From positions 8,244,601-8,308,600 of the forward strand of contig CM055108.1 of NCBI GenBank assembly GCA_029204225.1: a stretch of DNA of 64,000 nucleotides, read 5' to 3'. Of this stretch, positions 13,155-27,185 are shown one piece after another. The notes under the pieces are model-generated. The model was given only the letters and a program-made list of their open reading frames with translations. It was not told the DNA's origin and searched no databases. Source of the stretch: Diphasiastrum complanatum. Its lineage: Eukaryota; Streptophyta; Lycopodiopsida; Lycopodiales; Lycopodiaceae. Numbering within the stretch: position 1 is the stretch's first letter; every line of letters starts with the position of its first letter. A program made the translations under genes and the position numbers.

Positions 13155-14135
13155 CTTTCTTTCTTTTCTTTCTCTCTCACTCTCATAGAATGAATTAAAT
13201 ATGAAAACATTTTTCCATCCTTATAAAAATCATTTTGCAACTTTCAAATTCCTCAAGTAACCAAATAATAGCATACATCATTTCAATATTGAGACTTGCA
13301 AGAGTCTCAAATAATCTAAGACAATAATCATAACTCTATTTATGTGTCTAGGACCTCGGAAGACAAGTTCAAATCTACATTTTCATTTTAGAAACATTCA
13401 TGACATTTTAATTGGATTTTGCTAATCACATTGAATCGATACCTAAGTTCATTAGACTTTGCTAGTTGCCTAATTCATGGAGAGTCCCCTTTCACACGAA
13501 AGCTTGAAAAAAAAAATTTAACAATTTGTGGAGTTCACTACATATTCCTAGATGGTGCTCTTAGATAAGGGATTTCACTTATTTCAATCTGAAAATACTA
13601 GTGTGATCAAGAAGTACCTTTTGAGTAATCCTTGTCACTACAAGAATAAAATATTTCAAATTTTTTTGTTTCATAAATATCTTTGAATCAATATGGTTGA
13701 AGATTTTAATTCTAGTTTGGTAGACCTCACGCTATTTCCATCACAATCTCATTATCTAAAAAATGATGTATTTGGCTCAATGTATAAAGCCTTGATACCT
13801 TCTTTTTCTAATACATTTCTCCCACATGGTAAGACTTGCATAGCTTGGAGATTGAGAAAATCAGTGAATCCCGACAATATTGATATTCAACTATCCAATT
13901 ATGTTCATTGACAGAGAGTTCATTTTGGTAAGTTTACCTAGCTCATGCTACAAACTTGAGAAAATGTCTCATTTGATTATAATTGCCCTCTTCCATGCCA
14001 CAAAACTAGAATTATGAAGAAGCAAACTCCGCCCAAAACCACATAAGAGTTTTCTTGAAAGTGAGATAAAGACAATGACCTACCTTTTCTACTACATCAG
14101 TAAAAAGTTGCACCTTTACCAATATCAATACAATA
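12871..14135. other. AT-rich intergenic with (CT)n run
   Basis: No supported gene. A perfect CT run lies at 13103-13150. The 72-codon plus frame 13693-13911 has no recognised domain. Confidence 0.5.
13103..13150. repeat. (CT)n microsatellite
   Basis: A CT run of about 48 bp followed by TTTC-type repeats. Confidence 0.95.
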
Positions 14136-14138
14136 CCA

Positions 14139-14615
14139 CATGATCTATCAAGTTGATGAGGAAGATTAACCAAGGGAAAATGAAACAACAACGTTATTGG
14201 ATATGGATGTTGTTGCAGAGATATAATTTATGAATTATTTCAATTTACTATCGATTATGTTGAAAATAGGTTTAAAGTTGAAATGATTCTAAGAAAGTAT
14301 ACGAAAGTCATTTTAATAGTGGAGAAATCCAATCACTCCATGGATACTTCATCATCCCTAGCATGTGATGAGGATAAACATAAGTGATCAATTACACATG
14401 ATCTATCAAGTTGATGAGAATGATTAACCAAGGAAAAATGAATCAACGTTATTGGATATGGATGTTGTTGCAGAAATAGAATTCATGAATTATTTCAATC
14501 TACTATGGATTATGTTGAGAATAGGTTTAAAGTTGAAATGATTCTGAGAAAATATACGAAGGTCATTTTAATAGCGGAGAAATCCAATCACTCCATGGAT
14601 ACTTTATCATCCCCA
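14139..14615 (+). repeat. Tandem duplication of about 220 bp at 258-bp spacing
   Basis: The block beginning CATGATCTATCAAGTTGATG occurs at 14139 and again at 14397 with about 90 percent identity by eye. Both copies run to a CCATGGATACTT...CATCCC end. Confidence 0.9.
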
Positions 14616-17600
14616 ACCTTCTAAATTGGATTTTCAAGAGAAATATCTCTAAGAATCTTTCATGTCCATCATAATCATCCATAATATTTTGGAAAGCCAA
14701 CCAAACATAATGTATTTTCCAATGTTTCAAGCTATAGAAGATTTCGCAGTCACCAAGAAAGATTAGATAGATGTTATTTCAAACTTCTTTATTGATTTTA
14801 CACGGCATCAACATTGCAAGTGTTGTTTAATGAGAAAATTTGTGTTTGGAGATCAAATGCATTATCTTTGTCATCCTGATGGTCTTCGAAGAGAAATTAT
14901 AGTGCAAAATTTAATTAAAAATTGCGAATTCAATGTTGACAAATTCATGTTGCCCAAAAATATCTTTTTTCTAAATGAGATTTGGCCAAGATGAAACCAT
15001 GTTTCCATATTGTGGAGCGATGTATAAGGTAGTGGAACCGAATGAATGGACAAGAAGAGATAAATTAGAAATTAGATCAATTATCAAATCAAGAAAGGTA
15101 TATAAAGAGAAGACTATCGAGTGTCTTTTTGTAGGTAATTTGTCAACCCATATAGAACTATATGATACTAAAGGCAATCTTGTGTTTCATAATCCTCATT
15201 TTCAATGATCTTAGAAAATGTATGGGACAAATTTCTAAATCAAAGATTATTGTACAAAAGATTTGCCACAACCTGGTTCTACAATTATAAGCTAGAAATA
15301 GAACTTGAGGTAGTATTTTTGTAGTTGTAGCATAGAATTATGGAATGGAAAACAAATAAAACAATACTCGATCAATTGAAAATGGTTATCAATTGTTAGA
15401 ATTTGTAATACCTAACTAGTAGTTTGTTGCCACATGGCACTTTTCTTGGTCAACAAGTGTTACAATATCTTATACATAGTAGATAGAAATTAGAAGTAAA
15501 TGGAAACATCTTAGTTTAGACTTTTTGGTGGTCATATGGAGCTCCAAGTCAAGAGTTATTGGTGAGACTTACCACCAACCACATTAGTCATCAAATTCCA
15601 ACCACCAATTGGATAAGCATCCATGAATAGGGCATTGGGTGTTGGGTTTAGACCAAGTCTAAACCTAATGTTGTGTAACTTGAATCCTTAGATTTGTGCT
15701 AATCTATCCTTAGATTGTATAAACATTTGAGATAAACAGAGATAGTCAACATTGGTGTTAAAGGCCGAATAGATCTTTGATCTTTTGAATGATTTTCAAA
15801 GTTTATGTTTTATCTGAAGTTAATGAAATAAACTTACTGTTCACACATGCCTCAAGTCATGATGATGATGATTTGCATGTTATTAGAGATATTTTAGATG
15901 CACGGCTTCTAGCTAAAATTCGAGTGCCAATCTTGCTCCTTGTTCATTGTGCAATGCTTGATTGATTTGTTGTGAATCATTTGAAATTCTCAAACATAAA
16001 ATTTACCATCAATTTCAACATTACATGGAAAGATTATTCCTACATTAAAAGTGGCCAAAAGAGTTTTGACCTTTGCCACAAGATCCATGGAGCGTGACAC
16101 TTGACGAAAAACCCCATGGTCTTTATTTTTGAGAATAAAAAATGTTCAAGGGAAGTGTCATTTCCCATATATGATTAGCCCACGTGCTTAATAATAAATA
16201 TTGCCAATTATAACCTTGGTGCTAAATTAGAGTAGGACTAATGTTATAATGTTAATAAGAAGGTATACACACACGTGTTACTTTTTTCAAAAGAATGGCA
16301 AATTGTCTCAATCAGAGCACATCAATCATGGATGAGTATTCAGTGAACCACTATTGAGCCACTAAGAATGCAAATATATTGAATGTGCCACAAAAGCTAT
16401 CCAAATCTATGATTGGCATAAGAAGTGTGTGCTACTAAGCTCAATACAAGAGCACAACTATGTCGCACATAGAAGACTAAGAAAGCATAATTAAGGAGCA
16501 TAAGCCAATACATGAAAATTTTAAATAAGAATAGTTTAGAATGCTTGAAAGAGAAAAGAACATGTACTTGACTACAATATACACAAAATGTGAACACCAA
16601 AGAGGAGTATGCAATGCAATGTAGCACAAACATTTTGAAAATGAGGCAAAACACATGAATGTATGAAATTTTGTTTTTGTCGCCTTCTCTTGAATACTTT
16701 TGGATTTCTAGGCTTGTTGCTCTAAAAGCTTTATGATTGAGCAACTCAATCAACAAAGGACAATTTGTTATACAACAAATTTCTACCCAAGGATTTGGGT
16801 GGTTCATATTTGGTTTCAATTTTTCAAAGTCATTGCAGTGTTAGTTTTTTGTGAGGTATTCATTATTGTGTAGTGAATTTAACTTCATGCATACTTGGAA
16901 TAACCTTTGTTAAATATTCATCATATTTGATCTTTTACCTTTTTCTGAATTTTCAAAATGCTTTTGAGAGTGGTCTTCTTTTTTAGCATTTCAGAGTTTT
17001 TCCTACTTGCATTTGTGCAAGATAGTTCATCATTTGGTCTTCATCTTATCTCTATATAACTTGATGGCACTTCTCTATCTTGAGATACCAAGAGTGAAAT
17101 TCTTTTAGCTATCATCCTAAAGATTGAATATATATAAAATAAACAACAATACCCACTACCCTTATATTGTGTTAGTCAATCATAAAATTATATAGAGGCT
17201 TGCTATAACGTTATGTGAAACTATAAGAGGTCTAAGTGAAACCATTGTAGGGTGTAGTAATGGTAATGAGCAACCCTCCGCCTGTCAAAAGGGGTTAGAA
17301 CCACAAGGATAGGATTTCTAACTATGGTTAGTTGCTTGCTTTAGTTGTCTTCCACACAATCTAACACTAGCCCACTCTAACTCTACCACTAACTAACATT
17401 AACCACATGCATCATTCTTGATAGTAGTGAAAGGAGGTAAGAAAGAGAGATTAGAGAGGGGTAGCTCATAAGCATTTGTCTTTATCTAATTGAGAAACTT
17501 TAACAAGCATAAACAATGAAATGACAAAGCATATACAATGGAAAGCTTCAAGCAAAAAAGCACACAAAGCAAACTCATGAGGATGCTAGATTCACCAAAA

Positions 17601-17882
17601 TGGTAAAATTTCGTTCTCTCAAATTAGCATGTGAAATGAAGCACAAAAGGTACCTTTCTATCTTTGGAGAGGCCCTTGCCCCTTGGTTTCTATTGGCTTC
17701 TTCAAGGAAGGGAGGATTGAAATCCTCACCCTTCATAGGAAACACACTTCAATCCATGGTGCACAAGCACACCCCACCTACCACCATTTTGACTTTGACT
17801 AATTAGAACTAAACAAAACTTATTTAACTTAAACTTTGGGCCTTTTACATTATTTTAATTACATGGCCCAAGTCTAGTTCAA
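14616..17882. other. AT-rich intergenic, possible old LTR
   Basis: No gene. The segment about 15394-15862 begins TGTTAG, ends TTCACA and contains AATAAA, which resembles a solo LTR, but flanking duplications are not seen. An open 77-codon plus frame at 14975-15208 is unassigned. Confidence 0.4.
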
Positions 17883-18420
17883 GTGCCACGGCCCTCACAA
17901 GATCTAATGGAAATTGTGAGTGGTGAAAAAGATGAGCCTATTCAACCTCAAAAAGCTACAAGATACAAGAAGAGGTGCAAGATTGCCCTCCATTGTATAA
18001 AAATGATTGTAGCAAATGAGCTTCTTAAGGAGGTAGGTACTTGCACCTTGACTCAAGAAGCATGGGACTCTTTTAAAACATATAAGAATCTAAAAAATAT
18101 ATGGGAAACACTTCAAGGTTGCTATCCTTGAAGAACCAAATCCTTCAATGCTTTCAAGCCATAGGAGAGAGTGGTCACTCATATGTTTTGAGAGTTAAAG
18201 ACTTAAACAAGGAGCTTATAGAAAATTCCATTAAGGAATGTGACCTTGTTCAACTAATCTTGAATGAACTAAGTGTGGATTTTGCTAACTTGGTACAAGG
18301 CTATGCAATTATGGGCAAGTTGTCCTCACTTGAAGATCTCCAAGGAGTCCTCATGGCCGAGGAGAGTAGGCCCCTCACCCCACTCCCAACCAAGTGCAAG
18401 AAAATTTGGACTTCATTGAA
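17883..18420 (+). pseudogene. Copia gag remnant (plus strand)
   Basis: Two frames give RYKKRCKIALHCIKM, LTQEAWDSFKTYKNLKNIWE and, after a frameshift near 18110, KNQILQCFQAIGESGH, DLVQLILNEL and LQGVLMAEESR. This is the UBN2 gag domain, closely related to the minus-strand copy at 10.5-11.2 kb. The N-terminus and the zinc knuckle are missing. Confidence 0.8.
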
Positions 18421-18454
18421 CGCAAGGAGTTGGCATAACTTACCATTGTAAATA

Positions 18455-19310
18455 GTTTAAAAAATGTTTTTGAGTAATAAATTATAGCAAACCCCAATAG
18501 TTAACTACTTAATGAGACTAAATAGTCAAACTAAATATCTATAGTACACGTTCAATGCTAACTAAATTATCAACAACAACAAAAATTCAACCATCACAAT
18601 ATGTGTTGTTTATAAAAAGGAAAAATTTGCAATTTAGGCCAAGGATAGCTAACAATCCAAAATGTGTGTTTCAGATTGTTTTCACGATCCACTGCAACTA
18701 CAACACGTGTTTTGTTCTTCAATATGACAACCATTTATCTATTGACAACAATGAAAGATAAAAGATAAATTTGTCATGTCTATTTCGACATTTATTCTGA
18801 AATGTTTGAGCTACGAGAGAGTTTACATCATAGTGAAATTGAGATACTTAATAATCATTATAACTATAGTCAATATATAGTAGCACGAGCACTTTAGACA
18901 AAAATTTGAAGACCATAGACTTTACGCAATCGTTTCATGAGGACAGTAACAACAATAAAGACAAGCTTACACACATCACCAAAAAATGATAAGGCATACT
19001 TACATAAGTTATGATGGAATTGACAGAGTGTGCAAATAATAATGGTACAGATCCACAAATAAAACTATCAAAAACAAAGGGACAATTTGAAAATGTCTTG
19101 AATCAATAACGAGTAAGTTTGAATATTGCAGTTATGATTACAAGCAACGAGAGTAAGGCAAACACGCTTACAAAAATGTTGTGCTTGAACACAAAGGTAG
19201 TAATTATCCAAAATAAAACATCCATGTAAGAATGCAATTAAGATGTGCTCTTCCAATTCTTAGCAGATTTAAGCATTTACTATTAATTTTAAGCATCATA
19301 TGAGAAAAAA
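18455..19310. other. Flank downstream of TMEM209-like gene
   Basis: AT-rich and without a supported gene. It should include the 3' UTR and polyadenylation region of gene 1, but no single poly(A) signal stands out. Confidence 0.45.
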
Positions 19311-19314
19311 GCTA

Positions 19315-19467
19315 CTAACCAAAGGCATCATCAAGAGACGATGTTTCGATCACTGAGAGAAGATTGAATGCAGAAGAACCCAAATTGATACCTCTTACAA
19401 TGCCTCCATGTGAAACTTTGATGTGGTGACATAAGAGTAAAATTGAATCCCACAATGATGTTCTTCC
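19315..19467 (-). CDS. TMEM209: TMEM209-like exon 7 (C-terminus)
   Basis: Acceptor GCCAG at 19468, then 50 codons starting GRTSLWDSILLLCHHIK and ending SLDDAFG with TAG at 19317-19315. This short exon is hidden because a longer, meaningless frame overlaps it. It completes the conserved family C-terminus at the expected phase 0, across a 2.6-kb intron containing element A. Confidence 0.9.
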   Translation of the reverse strand, partial: GRTSLWDSILLLCHHIKVSHGGIVRGINLGSSAFNLLSVIETSSLDDAFG

Positions 19468-22400
19468 CTGGCACACAACCAACGAACACATTGATGAACA
19501 TGCATACCTTCCTCAAGGACTATCATTATTGTTAAGAGCAAAATACACATTTAGTGCAAGTCGTTATACAAAACCTAACACTAAATAGCTCTAACTCTAT
19601 TTGCCAAACAATCACTTTAGTGATAGTGAGGCCTTGGGAGATATCTAGTTGTTGAGGCCGAATTAGGACTAGGATTTGCAAGATACAGTTTGGTGCCCAA
19701 TATCAACCATATCATTGATAAATTTCTCCAATAAGGCAAATCAATTAATGAAAGGCCCATGCGCACAACTCATATGGCCCATGCATAGGTCCACGGAACG
19801 AAACGAAACGAAACGGAATTGTTCCTAGGAACAATTCAGTTCCGTTCCTAGGGCACCTAAGGAACGACTCCTAACCATTGCTTAGGGTACCGTTCCTTAG
19901 GGTTCCTGATTCCTATGGTATGCAATATACAATTTGTTAGGATTTCTGAAAATCCGTTTTGAAAATGATAATAATCAATGAAAAATGATTCAGAAAACAA
20001 TTTTATGTCTATCACGACAAAGCTCATTCAATAAAATATACAAGATTCATTTCAAAATATGCAATAATTCAAAAAAATGATTCAAAAAGCGATTTCATTT
20101 CTACCGTGGCAAATAATTTTGAAAACGTGTTTAAAAACAATTTTGAAAACGCGTTTTCAAAAGGATTATAGAAACATCATTCATAAAATCCATTCCTAAA
20201 AAACGAAGTGCTCGTTCGTAAGGAACGGAAAAATACTCATTCCTAAGGAAAACCTTAGGAACGGGTTTCACTGGGTCCATGTCAAATAGTTACATAGGCC
20301 CAAATATCAAGGCGTTTTTCACCTCAAAAAAATATTGTTCCTTACTATTTGTATGAAGAAAAAACAAGAGCAATGTAATGCAACCATACTGAAACAATCG
20401 TGGAAGATCATGTTGTACAATTAGAGACACGAGAAGAGATGGCAATACAAGCTCTAACATGAGTGAGATGTTAGCTATAGATCAATATAGATCATATTGT
20501 ATATAAGGCCCAAGAATGCAATGTAAAGGCATCAATATGAATCAAATGATCATGCATTAAGAGTTGTGATGCAAACAAATAGATTCCATGCCATCCTAAT
20601 ACACCAAGAAAGCCAACTTGTGGCAACAAATGGCTCAAAAGATGTAAAGAAATCCCAAAATAGTCATATGGACCATATAATCCCAAAATAGTAGCATTGG
20701 AGGCCTCAAAGTACAAAAATAGCCCAAGTTCACCATACAAATTATGAATGTCGAATAGAAGTAGCAATAAATAGCTTTAAGTAATAGAAGTAAACCTAGT
20801 TGTAATGACCAAATTTGTGATAATATAAGCAACAATAGATGTCTCGATATGCAAGGAGATCTCAATCTGGACACGCAAAGCATGATGTAGACCTCTCATA
20901 GAATTGTAATATGATCCATTGTTAGCCTACATCGTAAGTACGTGTTGAGTGGGTAGCTCTCAAGGACCCATCAAGGAGAAGTTGTAGTCAAAGGAACCAT
21001 CATAGGCCAAAACAATGACATAGAAGGTGCTATAAGCCGACCAAAAAGACCTTCACGTGGACAAAAGGCATGGCTCAAGCAGAGATGAGGGGATAACAAA
21101 ATATGGAATGAACGACACGATAGCATATAACAATATCGACAATGAGGCATTTTCAACATGAAATTGTGAAAAATCGCACAAAGTTGATGGCAAAAGGATG
21201 GCGGAATAAGTGAAGAAACAACATAAGGCAACAACAAACTAACTTTTCTTTGTGATCTTCGATTGTAGAGGAAAAATAAAAATGGATACTAAAGATTAGA
21301 GGTGTCGCAACAAAAGATGGAGTTAAAGGTCAACATGGAGGGAGTTATAAAACTAAACAATATCAAGGGCCCCAACAATTGATAAATAAACTACTTTGAT
21401 CCACCATAAGCTAGCCTATGTTTCTCAATTGTTAGTCTTTGTCTATATTATAATCTCTCAATCCAAACATCTTAAAATTTGCTTCGTAAAGACTAGAGAT
21501 ATAATTGGGTTGAAACTGCATTATCTCAACCTATAGACATCCAATCAACAAGCCCTAAAAGTAAGTTCAAAAACCTTGCTATAGAAAAGACATTTGTATA
21601 AATAGATAACACGAAAGAGATGAAGCCGCAACAAACTTTGAAAGATCCAATTTTCTATCTCAAATATAGAGTCAACAATTTGTAAAGAGGAAATACTAAG
21701 AACTAATGTACTGATACCAAAGATGTAAAAAGACCTAAGTCCTCCAAATAAGTGGTGAAATGAAGGACTTTCTTTTCTCTCACTGAGGTTAGAATCAACT
21801 CACTGAGGTTAGTGGTTCGACTACAATGCGTCGCACAAATGAAAACATACAAGATATAAAAAAATTCAACATGATCTTCAACAAAGTAGATAAGAGACAA
21901 CCACCAAAGATCTAGTCAAATTCATCCAACAATGTAGAGAAATTTGGGAGTCGGAGAATTAGGGTTTTCTCCCAAACCCAACAATTTGAAAACGATCAAT
22001 TTATGTTTAAGATTGGGCAAATCCTTCACCATTATCTCGTAAGCACCTCAACATCTTATTTCCAGAAGCAAAACATACCTGTAATGCAAACTGCAGCCTC
22101 TTGTCCCAATAAAGGGCAAAAACAGGTGGACTTTGTTTGTCCACCGCCAGCACACAAGCCCCATTGTGCAGTGTTGGTGGAGCACCAGAAAGAACTGCCA
22201 CATATTTTTCTGGAAATCTTTCCTTTGGAGGCATACATACAACAAATAGTGGATTATTTCCTGATTGAGTACCAGGATGAGCAGTCGGGTCCACATGTAG
22301 CATCCAATGAGGATGCTCCAAAAGAGCACAGAAAAGATACACCAACAAATGTGAATCAGTTGGAAGTTCCAAAGTCCATTTCTTTTTAGTAGTGTCATAC

Positions 22401-25400
22401 ATTTCACCACATCCAACAAACTCAAACCGTTTTAAACACGTCCCTTCTGCTAGTTCTGCAAAGATCCAAAGGAAGGTTGCTCAGCTGCATCAATTTTCAA
22501 GATCTCCAAGCTAAAAAGATCCTATCACATTGCTTTCATAACATAAAACGTTACCACATACACTGCAATCCCAAATAGCATTTAACACAGATCCACGAAG
22601 GGCTCCCTCAAGTTCTTCCAACACATTCTAAGCACAGCCAAGAAAAATCTACATCAACAAGTTTGACTCCATCCACATTCAGCTCTCGAGAGTAAGTTCA
22701 AATCAAGTGGATCGATGAAACTCAACTCGGTATTGCCAACATTCATAACACACTTATTTCCTCAAGCAGCATGGTACACTAAATGTAGGGTGCATACTAG
22801 TGCTTAGTGTACTAGTTTTTTATCCCAATACTCAGGCTCTTGAGCTTCAGTCACATGTCATTGCATATATGACGCTTTGCTAGATATGCATTTTGAGTAT
22901 TCTTAGATAAGAAAACCGAGCAGCTGAAAGAACCTCACCTTTTATACGTTGAACTGTGTAATCAGATCGCACGCTGCTTTGTGGAAGCAAACCTTTCACC
23001 CACTCCCCTTTCATAAGTGCCTTAAGCCTTTGATGCTCTGTCACCGCATCCAAACAATCCTGTAGCAATGCGGTATGAATGTTATCACCTTGTTGAGGTA
23101 CTTTAACTCCAAATACAGATTGCTGAGGATCTGTAAAGAGCAATAGAAAGTAGCACGTGAGACACTCATTGACGAAGAAAATATGAAAACGTGACAATAA
23201 ACTCATTCCATTTTCCCTGTCAACATTCTTGTAATGGTTTCTGGCAGAAAACATTCATGATATTAAGTTTTCAAGCACTCACTAGAAGTTGCATCACGAA
23301 AATTTATTAAAGCTGCACGAAATTGATGCATAAGAGCATCCTCATCAGGAGAAAAAGTTGTCAGCCATTCCAGTGTTGAACCGTCCGATGTTGCAGGCGC
23401 AACTACATCTTGGTTAGAACCTCCCAAAGGGGTTATATGTATGGTGATCCCTAGTTTTGCAGCTGCTGCCATCACCTTTGAATGACTCAATACAATCCAT
23501 AAGTCCTATGAGCCTCTCTTGGCAACTTGAATACTCTATCAGAAAGTTGGCTATGCAATTTGTACTAATTAAAATGAGCTGATTTCACTGTTGATAAAAG
23601 AAAATTGTGCTTGTGAATGCTCGTAATTCCATCACTCATCTAAGAGGATTACTGACCTGTGAATGGCTTGTCTCAATCTTTCGTACTAAAGGATTAAGCA
23701 AGACTTGTGAAAACCACTGCCTGAGGCTGTCCCTCCACTGTTCAATTTGAGGGTATATTCCCAACCTGCAGAAACCGTCTATTGCCTGCTCCATTGTCAT
23801 GGGCAAAGGAAGATCCCCTTCTCCTTTCTTAGGTGAAACCCCAGACTTTTGCCTGCCAGGAGAGATTCTGAAATTTCGAACTGCAGCGCTCGGCAGCGTG
23901 CTATATCTTAAACCAGGAGTGCTCACACTACCAGGGCTCTCTCCCTTCACTCCTTGTATGGTGGTCGGTGAACTTAGATTTGCCTGCAGTGCCAGAGCAG
24001 TCTTTCCTGCTGATTCTACCAGTTTAGTGTCTATCTTGGCCAAAAATTCTTCCAATTCAGATTCGCTTCTTACTTCAGCACTAACCAAACTCGTTTTCTC
24101 CTTATCCCAGGGACTAGAAAAAGTTTCTCCGGGAGAGGCTTGACTTCGGAAAGGCGATAATTCCTGATTAAGATATATTGGAGAAGCGCCACTAGCAGGA
24201 GTATGAGATACAGCAAGGACTGCATTAGAAGAAGAGTCCAGCCCACGATACCTCTCCAGACCAACCCATGAGGAAGTAACATCACCTGCTCTTACAGTTT
24301 TTGAACCTGACGGATGTGAAGGTACCAATGGCCCTGTTGAAGTGACAGGCACATTTGACAGTACTCTGGGAGAAATCTGTCTTGTTCCCTTTGTAAAAGG
24401 AGATTCGGCCTTCTTAGGGACCTTCGTAGGTGTCATAGCAGTCAAAATCTCATTCTGGGGTTGCCGAGTTGAGAGAAGTGGGGAAGAAGCAGCCGTTCTT
24501 CCTGCAGTGACTGAAGCAATGGGTGTGGCTTTTATCTTACCGTCATAGCTTGGTTCCTGGGATGAGATTGCCTTACAAAGAGCCGTGATTGCTCCAATAA
24601 AAATGACTGAGACCATACCCTGTCCAATACGTAGAATCACACCTGCACAAGTCGACAATTGTGATAAGATCACAGTAAAATACAACATATCCAGACCATT
24701 ATTCAAAAAGAATCACAAGTGAATCTCTGGATGACATTTCTACGTGAACAATTTAAGATTGCAAGGCAACATTACAGTATGAAAGAATTTCTATTGGCCA
24801 CAACAAAATCAGAACCTCTTATCCCCCTTCATCAAACAAGTTAAAGTAGCAAACCTTAGCAGATTAAATATTTGTTCTTACTAAAGTGTGAGTTGACATC
24901 ATACGAAAAATGTGCATCTGTAACAAGGTCATAAACTCCAAAAGGACAACCTAATTGCCTCGAAACAAAATGAATCATAAAAGGGCACCTACTTGCAAGG
25001 TAGGTTTCCAAGCCCAAATGACTTAGCCTCCTGATCACCTTTCCTCCTCTGTAAAATGGCAGATAATGTATCACATCCAAACCCCAAGTCTTTCCTGCTG
25101 AAGCTAAAAAGTGATAATTTGTATATATTCAGAAGATGAAAATCTTACTAGAAATTAAGGCCATCCATGTCAACAAATAATACAAGTCATGACTTGGAGA
25201 TTGACTAAGGAAAGAGCTTCAGCTTTCAGTTCTTTTATCATTTTTTTTTGAATTTACACAATAAACCATCTGCATGTATTTTACTCTCATCTAGTACGAT
25301 TAGATACTTTCACAAATTAAGCCATCAACAAGCTATCAAGCTTTAATGTGAAATATTCACAGCGCCAATTTTTCTTGAAGCAAAATAAAGTTTCACTTCT

Positions 25401-27126
25401 CTGTGAACATGTTATGAAGTTTCTACAACTTTGAAACTGATATCATTGTGAACGCTGTATATGCACCTATTTTGAAACTAACAGCTGATGGGGCTTTAAG
25501 CATGGGTTTCTTTGTCTCATAAAAAATAGTCAAGAAACAATGCAGCAGGAAAACTACTCACTATATTAGCTTGTGATATGCCCAAACCTACATGATTTAT
25601 AAGATTCTCATGTTCTAGTGTTCAGAAGTTCTGCTAGTTTTGTAATAGTAATTCTTTGATGAAACAGTTGTGTGCTTTACATCATGAAAAGCTCATACAC
25701 ATGTAAATGACATGAGAAATTGAAAATTAAGAAAACATAGCAATCCCTCACAAAGACAGCTTCCAGTTACACAAGACTTCCAACAAAATAGCTAAGAAAC
25801 ACACTTAATCAATTCTTCACACTTCATATTGCAACCCTAAGTTTCTTACATTATGGAGAAAATCTTCTCCTGGCCTTCCTATGAGAAACTTATATGAAGC
25901 CCAGGAGAATATTGTACAAAGCACTTTGATATTTGAAATTATATGAAAATTACCGAAAGTTTGGCTTCCTGGCTTCAGAATAAAGTCCAAGCATCTGGAT
26001 CTGGACATTCAAAACACAAATACAACCACATATTGAAAGCAGGATAATTTCGAAGATAATGTTTACCTTTCCGCTTGCGAAGTTGGGGACCCTTGGACGC
26101 TCTGTGACTATGCTACTTGCCATTTGGATAACAGGTCACACAGCCAATGGAAGGTTGATCAAGCCTCGATTGGCTCTTGCTTCTGACCAATCCAAGATGG
26201 CCTTGTTATGAAAAAATCTTATGTAACATCCAACATTTGTTTGACACATTTCTTGATTCAATTCTTGCAGAAAACATTAAATCTTCAAAAACCTTGATAC
26301 AAATCTAGATTCAGATCTAGTCATAATTGTGGAAGGTTGTAAGTGTAGACTTAATCGTCCATTTACAATCCCTCAAGTATCTTCTCGCGCTATTATCTCT
26401 CTCATTCTTTCTTTATGATGTCACATATAATACAGGCTAAGCCCTCCGTCCCACATCAGATCAATTTGGCTGAGTTTGCAGTCCCATCTATACAACTTGA
26501 CGCTATATTCCGGCTTATCACATATATACAAGTAGTCAAGAAATTTCACATGGATGAGCAAAGGATACACACAGGCAGCACTCACCTCATCACAGCACCT
26601 CCGTAGTCAAGGTTACCGATTATCCTGGTTCTCTCAAGCCTCTCATTCACTTGACACGCTTGGAACTTTTTATCACATAACTACATCATACGTCTCCTAT
26701 AACGAGCATATGTGGCGAGCATGGCAAGGCCAATTAGAAGTTAAACCCAACTACTATCGGACCCATTTCTTGGAGTTGGATATAGTAGGGTTCCCTATTC
26801 TACCACGCTACCTGGCCTCAGGATTGTCTCATGGTTTGAGATTCTCATTAGGCTAGCTCCACGTCTCATCACATCAACTCGAGATTCCTCACTCCGACAC
26901 GCAGCTCCACATTACGTCCTCCTCTCACAAAAGATCACGGACTAATCTAGCCAGATGATAGTGATGATGATAGTAACACTTTCAGCCATAGAGACCAAAG
27001 ACGGCGTACTACTCAAATTCAGATGGTTCCTACAACCATAGGTCATGCCATGAGGGATCACACATCTCACAGATGACTCCACTAACCAAAGTAACATCGA
27101 ACCGCATTTCGAACCATCGCATGCGC

Positions 27127-27185
<59 letters not shown>

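Noticed and set aside
15394-15862. Solo LTR (TGTTAG...TTCACA)
   Set aside because: No flanking duplication, PBS or second copy recognised in the window; kept only as a possibility.
19331-19516. 61-codon minus frame
   Set aside because: Overlaps the true C-terminal exon of the TMEM209-like gene in the wrong frame.
22003-22389. 128-codon plus frame
   Set aside because: Antisense to exon 6 of the TMEM209-like gene, whose minus frame has splice sites and family resemblance.
23799-24143. 114-codon plus frame
   Set aside because: Antisense shadow of TMEM209-like exon 3.
26067-26125. Alternative start exon beginning ATGGCAAGTAGC (MASSIVTERPRV)
   Set aside because: Its phase at the donor is 0 and cannot join exon 3, which needs phase 1; the 41-bp micro-exon reading fits both sides.
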